NCBI GenBank assembly: GCA_963529855.1
Contig: CAURZK010000010.1
Location: forward strand, 1-33,877
Length of the DNA stretch: 33,877 bases
Origin: 34-65-8 sp963529855
GTDB lineage: Bacteria > Pseudomonadota > Alphaproteobacteria > Sphingomonadales > Sphingomonadaceae
Reading direction: 5' to 3'
A program made the translations under genes and the position numbers. The notes under the pieces were generated by a model. The model searched no databases and had not been told where the DNA came from. It saw only the letters and a list, made by a program, of their open reading frames with translations. Positions 29,524-33,877 of the stretch are shown piece after piece. Within the stretch, counting starts at the first letter, position 1, and each line of letters starts with the position of its first letter.

Positions 29524-31695
29524 TCAGAAGCTGGTGCGCAGGCTCAGTTTGAAGTTGCGGCCCGCCAGCGGCACGAAATCCTTCGTGAAGCTGGCGTGGC
29601 GGCGACCATCTTCGTCGAAGATGTTGTTCGCCTGCAGCAGCAGCGAGACGTTGTTGTTCCCGCGCAGCGGCTTGAACCCGATCGATGCGTTGACGTGGGT
29701 GAAGCTCTCGGTCGGGGTTTCGAACGGCGAGACGCGGTTCTGCGCGTCATACCATTGCACCTCGACCCGCCCGTCGATCATCCCGGCCTGCGCTTCCAGC
29801 CCGCCCTTAAGACGCAGCGGAGGGATGCGCGGCAGCGGCGTACCATCGGCCAGATCGGCGCGAATGTAGTCGCCGCCTGCGTCTGCAGTCAGAGTGAAGC
29901 CGTCGCTCTGAATCAGCGGCACGGACACTTCGCCTTCGATGCCCCAGTGATCGGCATCGCCCTGGAGATAGGTGAAGACCGGCAGGCCATCCTCTTCCTC
30001 GCCGTTGGCGGCAAGGTAGATGTAGTCTTCGAACCAGTTGCGATAGACAGCGAAGTTGACTGTCGCCGGCCCCACATTGCCGCGGACGAATGCCTCGACG
30101 CCCCAGGCCTTTTCGGTCGTCAGGTCGGTGTCGCCGATCTCGAAGGCCTGGGTCGCGATATGCGGGCCGTTTGAAAGCAGCTCCTCGGCGCTCGGGGCAC
30201 GCTCGACCCGGTTTCCGGTCACGCCCAGGCGCAGACCGCCATTCGTGGCATAGACCAGGCCCGCTGCGCCCGAGAACGTGTCGTAGTCGCGATCGAAGCC
30301 GACCGTTCGCGACTCGATGTCCGTCTTTTCGTAGCGTCCAGCCAGTTCCAGCTGAAGCGGCCCCACGGGGATCTCCTGCAGTGTGAACACCGCGAACTGG
30401 TCGGTTTCGTTCTTGGGAACATAAGCTTCGGCCCCGAACGCATCGAAATCGCGATAGTAGTATTGCGTGCCGACCGAACCGCGCCAGCCGCCGCGATTGG
30501 CCTGTTCCAGAACAGCGCGTGCTTCCAGTCCCTTCACATCGAAGACCGTGCCCACCTCGTCGCCTTCGAATTCGGTGTGGGTGTAGTCGGAAAAGCCGAC
30601 CCGCGTGTTGAGCGCTTCGAAGAAACCGCCGCCCAGTGCCAGCCGGCCCCGCATGTCGGCGCGGAACTGGCGCAGGTCGATCGAAACGTTTTCCTCGCCG
30701 TGCTCGCCTTCGTGCTCTTCCTCGCCGCCGTGGTCCTCGCCTTCTTCCTCTTCCTCGCCATGGTGATGGCCGGCGCCGGGGCGCAGCGGCACGCCGTAAC
30801 GGGTATCGTATAGGCCGATGGAGGCGCCAAGGGTACTTTCGCCCGCGAAGAAGGCGAGGCCGGCATTGGCGCTCCAGGTTTCGGTAGCGCTGTTGGGCAG
30901 CACGCCGCTCTGGGCAGCGAGTTCGCGCAGTTCCGCCGCCTCGTCGAGATGGCCTTCCTCTTCTTCCTCGGCAGCATCAGCCAAGACGTCGGCCCGCAGA
31001 TCGCGTGAGAGCACGAAGCCCGGGATCTCCAGATCGTCGGTTCTGCGATAGGAACCATCGATATGGAACACGACACGCTCGCCGATCGGCACGTCGAGCG
31101 ATGCTGCACCTTCGCGCAGGTTGGAAGCCGTATCGGCCGAGGCGGTCGCATCGAGGTGGAACGGTTCGTTGAGCATGCGCAGCGGGATGCGCTTGTCGAT
31201 CACGTTGACTGCACCGCCGATCGCCTGGCTACCGTAGAGCAGAACGGCGGGGCCGCGCAGGACCTCGATCCGTTCGGCAGTCAACGGGTCGATGGTGGTC
31301 GCATGGTCGGCCGATGTGTTCGACACGTCGATCGCGCCGATCCCGTCGATCAGCACACGCACGCGTTCGCCAGAGAAGCCGCGCAGCACCGGGCGTGAGG
31401 CGCCGGGGGAGAAGCTGGTCGCGGAGACGCCTGGGATCGAAGTCAGGACTTCGCCGATCTGCCCGTCGAGCCGGCGGTGAAGTTCATCACCCTCTATCAC
31501 CGAAACACCGGCGAGGATGTCGAGTTCGGAAAGGCCGGTCCCGGTTACCACGATCTCGCCATCCGGCGAGACACGCCGATCGTGCAGATCGTCCTGCTGG
31601 GCATCCTGCGCCACGGCAGGCGCAGACATTGCTGCAACCAGCGAAAGGACGGAGAGCGAAGCGGCCAGAGTGGCCCTGTTCTTATGATACAACAT
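29524..31695 (-). CDS. TonB-dependent receptor, His/Glu-rich loop, ZnuD-like (probable zinc uptake)
   Basis: A 723-residue outer-membrane receptor. A signal peptide ends near AVAQ. The plug domain (about 45-170) begins GEIVVTGTGLSELDIL and contains RPVLRGFSGERVRVLIDG and ERIEVLRGPAVLLYGSQAIGG. The beta-barrel ends in KLSLRTSF, with the terminal Phe that Bam recognises. Residues 310-332 form a loop of repeated His, Glu and Gly (HHHGEEEEEGE, then EHEGEHGEEN), and 241-259 are also acidic. Such loops bind Zn2+ in ZnuD-type receptors, so zinc import is likely. The SD (AAGGGG) is about 10 nt before the ATG but lies in a CCCC-GTAA-GGGG hairpin. A TTATG-N6-CATAA dyad overlaps the first codons. Confidence 0.85.
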   Translation of the reverse strand: MLYHKNRATLAASLSVLSLVAAMSAPAVAQDAQQDDLHDRRVSPDGEIVVTGTGLSELDILAGVSVIEGDELHRRLDGQIGEVLTSIPGVSATSFSPGASRPVLRGFSGERVRVLIDGIGAIDVSNTSADHATTIDPLTAERIEVLRGPAVLLYGSQAIGGAVNVIDKRIPLRMLNEPFHLDATASADTASNLREGAASLDVPIGERVVFHIDGSYRRTDDLEIPGFVLSRDLRADVLADAAEEEEEGHLDEAAELRELAAQSGVLPNSATETWSANAGLAFFAGESTLGASIGLYDTRYGVPLRPGAGHHHGEEEEEGEDHGGEEEHEGEHGEENVSIDLRQFRADMRGRLALGGGFFEALNTRVGFSDYTHTEFEGDEVGTVFDVKGLEARAVLEQANRGGWRGSVGTQYYYRDFDAFGAEAYVPKNETDQFAVFTLQEIPVGPLQLELAGRYEKTDIESRTVGFDRDYDTFSGAAGLVYATNGGLRLGVTGNRVERAPSAEELLSNGPHIATQAFEIGDTDLTTEKAWGVEAFVRGNVGPATVNFAVYRNWFEDYIYLAANGEEEDGLPVFTYLQGDADHWGIEGEVSVPLIQSDGFTLTADAGGDYIRADLADGTPLPRIPPLRLKGGLEAQAGMIDGRVEVQWYDAQNRVSPFETPTESFTHVNASIGFKPLRGNNNVSLLLQANNIFDEDGRRHASFTKDFVPLAGRNFKLSLRTSF

Positions 31696-32265
31696 AACGC
31701 GGGCCCCTTACGGGGGAAGGGTTGTCGCGATAGGGTTAGTCGACGAAATGCCTTTTAGGGACGATCAACGGAGTCTGTCGCCTAGCTCAAATCAGGCACT
31801 CATAGGCTTGCCGCCCGCACTGTCATGACTGCACTGCGGGGGCCGGAGGCAGGGTGATCAGCAGGCGCAGGAACAATCGATCCTGGCTTAGGTCCCAATG
31901 GTCGTGAACGCTACCGCGTCCCCTCTGCGCCAGTCAAACCCTCCAAATGCAACGGTTTCGGATGCGGTTTAAGTAGTAACCCGAGGGTTGCCGTTATTAT
32001 AGAACCACAACATCATAGTTAATTGACGTAAACCTACTGCATTTAATAGCTAGGGCTACAATGTGTGGTCCGTCGTAAACCATATAGTTAAAATCGGATC
32101 GAACCAGGACAGATGAAATTTGCCCGATCGATCGCCTCAGTATCGGCAGATATGACATTTCAATCATGGCTTATGACATCTTGGCGTGGGCGCGTTGACG
32201 CAGGGTGTGCCGCCAGTCTCTAACCCGCTTCACTAGCGTCTTTTAAAAAATTGAAGAGGGTCGTC
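31696..32265. promoter_or_regulatory. Non-coding divergent region (receptor / adhesin), with Zur-like box
   Basis: This is 570 bp without a supported gene; the part after about 31960 is clearly more A/T-rich than the rest of the window and must hold the divergent promoters. GTTATTATAGAAC (31993-32005) matches the E. coli Zur core GTTATANTATAAC except at two positions. An AACCC/GGGTT dyad lies just before it. TTGACG at 32023 and at 32195 are possible -35 elements for the adhesin without convincing -10 partners. The longest open stretch, 31823-31933 on the minus strand, has no ATG. Confidence 0.45.
31704..31715 (-). promoter_or_regulatory. Hairpin covering the TonB receptor ribosome-binding site
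   Basis: On the minus strand CCCC (31715-31712), GTAA, GGGG (31707-31704) form a 4-bp stem-loop. The GGGG belongs to the AAGGGG ribosome-binding site of the receptor. It may modulate translation or be chance in G/C-rich DNA. Confidence 0.35.
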
Positions 32266-33877
32266 ATGGCGAAGAAGGTTCAGTTCATTGACCGGCAATC
32301 GGCCAAAGTTGTCGAAAAGGTCATCGCCGAGGCTGAGGCGTCAATCGATCCCCAAGCTGGCGCTGCAATCCGCATTGATGAGGCTACTCGCAATGTGACC
32401 GCTTATGCGCGGGATGGCGAAGATCTGATCATCACTTTCGCCGACGGCACGACGCTCCGCATCGAAGGCTACTTCGCCTGCCCGGTTGAAGAGCGAAGCG
32501 AAATCATCCTGTTCGACGAACAAACCGGCGAAGCGTGGCGCGCTGTCCCTGACGAGGCCGTCTGTTATCCCGCAGCAGAGGGCACGTCCCCCGCCAGCTT
32601 TCATTACGAACCTCTCTCTAGCGTGAGTGAGGGCGGCGCGTGGATGCTGCCCGCCGCGCTGTTGGCAGGTGCTGCTGGCGTTGCCGCGGTTGCATCTGGT
32701 GGCGGAAGCACGCCCCCGCCCTCCGCGCCTCCACCGCCCAGCGACACCACCGCACCTGCGGCGCCGGTTCTGAGTCCCAGCAACGGATCTGTGATCCGGG
32801 GAACCGCAGAACCCGGTTCGACTGTCCGGATCGATGTCAACGGGGACGGCACGCCCGACTTGACGACAGTGGCGGATGCCGGCGGCAACTGGTCCGTCAC
32901 CCCTGCCGTGCCTCTTGCCAACGGTACCACGATCAGGGCAACGGCCACCGACGCTGCCGGAAACACATCCACTCCGGCTCAAGGCGTGGTGGACGCAGTC
33001 GCGCCCGCCGCGCCGGTCGTCAATCCCACCAATGGCACGACCATCAGTGGCTCCGCGGAACCAGGCGCAACTGTCCGGATCGATATCAACGGCGATGGAG
33101 CCGCTGACTTCACAGTCGTCGCGGGTGCCAACGGCAGCTGGACGGTAACTCCGCCCACACGGCTGGCAGATGGCACGGCCGTTACCGCGACTGCCACCGA
33201 CGCTGCAGGCAATACTTCTGGTCCCGGCCGGGCCGTGGTTGATTCGACTGCCCCGGCTGCGCCTGTGATCGACCCTTCGAACGGTACAGTCATCAGCGGG
33301 TCGGCGGAGGCGGGTTCGACCGTCAAAATCGACGTCAATGGTGACGGAACTCCAGACTTTACGGTCGTCGCTGGCGCCGATGGCCGCTGGTCGGTCACGC
33401 CCGGCACCCCCATCGCCGACGGCGCGACGATCACAGCCACCGCCACAGATCCGACCGGTAACGTTTCCGGCCCCGCAACGGCCGTCGTCGATGCGACTGC
33501 GCCCGCCGCGCCTGTGGTCGATCCGAGCAACGGCACAGTCATTGGCGGGACCGCCGAACCCGGCTCGACGGTGGAGGTCGATGTCGATGGCGACGGGGAG
33601 CCTGACTTTACGACGGTCACCGATCCCAGCGGCAACTGGTCGGTGACGCCGGACACGCCGTTGCCCGATGGCACCCCGGTCACGGTGGTTGCAACCGATC
33701 CGGCGGGCAACACTTCGCCCCCGACACAGATCGTCGTCGATGCGACCGCGCCCGCCGCGCCTGTGGTCGATCCGAGCAACGGCACAGTCATTGGCGGCAC
33801 CGCCGAACCCGGCTCGACGGTCGAGGTCGATGTCGATGGCGACGGGGAGCCTGACTTTACGACGGTCACCGATCCCA
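32266..33877 (+). CDS. BapA-like large adhesin, Ig-like tandem repeats, 3' end beyond window
   Basis: This 537-codon fragment runs open to the right edge. Residues 1-120 form a soluble domain like the prefix of BapA-type biofilm proteins (a MAKKVQFIDRQ start, an LIITFADGTTLRIEGYF strand pair, then IILFDEQTG). Next is a hydrophobic Ala/Val/Gly helix (WMLPAALLAGAAGVAAVASGG), then a Pro-rich linker. From 32752 come Ig-like repeats of exactly 83 residues, each beginning APAAPV and containing G[T/S]AEPGSTV, D.NGDG and TATDAAGNTS motifs. There is no Sec signal. Family members are exported by type I secretion through C-terminal signals not visible here. GAAGAGGG precedes the ATG by 6 nt. Confidence 0.88.
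   Translation, partial: MAKKVQFIDRQSAKVVEKVIAEAEASIDPQAGAAIRIDEATRNVTAYARDGEDLIITFADGTTLRIEGYFACPVEERSEIILFDEQTGEAWRAVPDEAVCYPAAEGTSPASFHYEPLSSVSEGGAWMLPAALLAGAAGVAAVASGGGSTPPPSAPPPPSDTTAPAAPVLSPSNGSVIRGTAEPGSTVRIDVNGDGTPDLTTVADAGGNWSVTPAVPLANGTTIRATATDAAGNTSTPAQGVVDAVAPAAPVVNPTNGTTISGSAEPGATVRIDINGDGAADFTVVAGANGSWTVTPPTRLADGTAVTATATDAAGNTSGPGRAVVDSTAPAAPVIDPSNGTVISGSAEAGSTVKIDVNGDGTPDFTVVAGADGRWSVTPGTPIADGATITATATDPTGNVSGPATAVVDATAPAAPVVDPSNGTVIGGTAEPGSTVEVDVDGDGEPDFTTVTDPSGNWSVTPDTPLPDGTPVTVVATDPAGNTSPPTQIVVDATAPAAPVVDPSNGTVIGGTAEPGSTVEVDVDGDGEPDFTTVTDP
32752..33877 (+). repeat. Tandem 249-bp repeats of the adhesin
   Basis: Repeat starts are at 32752, 33001, 33250, 33499 and 33748, each exactly 249 bp (83 codons) apart. 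The first three units have clearly diverged at the DNA level. The fourth and the visible part of the fifth (33493-33628 against 33742-33877) differ at only about three bases, so this end was recently duplicated or homogenised. Confidence 0.93.

Noticed and set aside
31823..31933. Short open minus-strand stretch ending LFLRLLITLPPAPAVQS
   Set aside because: It looks protein-like and might be the remnant of a gene, but it has no ATG, is only about 36 codons and matches no family I can name.
31720..31960. Cobalamin or other riboswitch upstream of the TonB receptor
   Set aside because: No B12-box sequence or matching helices could be found on the minus strand.
32979..33869. A 296-codon minus-strand frame with Ser/Pro/Val repeats
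   Set aside because: It is the antisense shadow of the adhesin repeats. The plus strand has a ribosome-binding site, a recognised domain and family-like Ig repeats.

Overview
The window looks like chromosomal DNA of a Sphingomonadales (Erythrobacter/Altererythrobacter-like) alphaproteobacterium. The reasons are a G+C-rich composition, the alphaproteobacterial UPF0262 family, a 41-residue ribosomal protein L36 without the zinc-ribbon cysteines, a short PutA without a DNA-binding domain, a DUF3667 membrane protein, and a TonB-dependent receptor with a large repeat adhesin. This placement comes from recalled family knowledge, not from a search.

Left end (1-2655): a partial minus-strand gene runs off the edge. 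Next is a stretch with a strong hairpin, then a comM (YifB) gene that keeps only its AAA+ C-terminal part. The break near 455-460 looks like a recombination or island boundary. A ChaN/TraB-like lipoprotein gene follows.

2700-9850: mostly single housekeeping and hypothetical genes. They are an HxlR regulator divergent from a small secreted protein, with three related operator-like boxes between them; a HAD hydrolase; galE and rpmJ; a DUF4136 lipoprotein translationally coupled to an M14 cytosolic carboxypeptidase; cytidine deaminase; a small WYL-like protein; and a UPF0262 gene followed by a membrane-anchored GH25-like protein whose catalytic acids appear lost.

9851-18023: replicative helicase dnaB, a cardiolipin-synthase-like PLD protein, rpoZ with a strong terminator, a sulfotransferase-like protein, a DUF3667 zinc-ribbon membrane protein, a 2OG-Fe(II) oxygenase and ftsH.

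18116-21803: a tightly coupled minus-strand operon with 4-nt start/stop overlaps, in the order DUF3604 lipoprotein, PpiC-type isomerase, HupE/UreJ membrane protein. This is the best candidate in the window for a poorly described system. It suggests an envelope-located metal-dependent hydrolase, a folding helper and a possible metal permease.

21943-29499: glpD and putA (glycerol-3-phosphate and proline oxidation), separated by a 9-bp hairpin. Then come a secreted protein with a possible papain-like fold, dcd with a GC-rich hairpin abutting its start, a saccharopine-dehydrogenase-like reductase and a DoxX membrane protein.

29524-33877: a TonB-dependent receptor with a His/Glu-rich loop (ZnuD-like, probably zinc), a 570-bp A+T-richer non-coding divergent region with a Zur-like sequence, and the start of a large BapA-like adhesin made of exact 83-residue (249-bp) Ig-like repeats. 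The adhesin is cut off by the right edge. I see no tRNA, rRNA, CRISPR array or intact insertion sequence.
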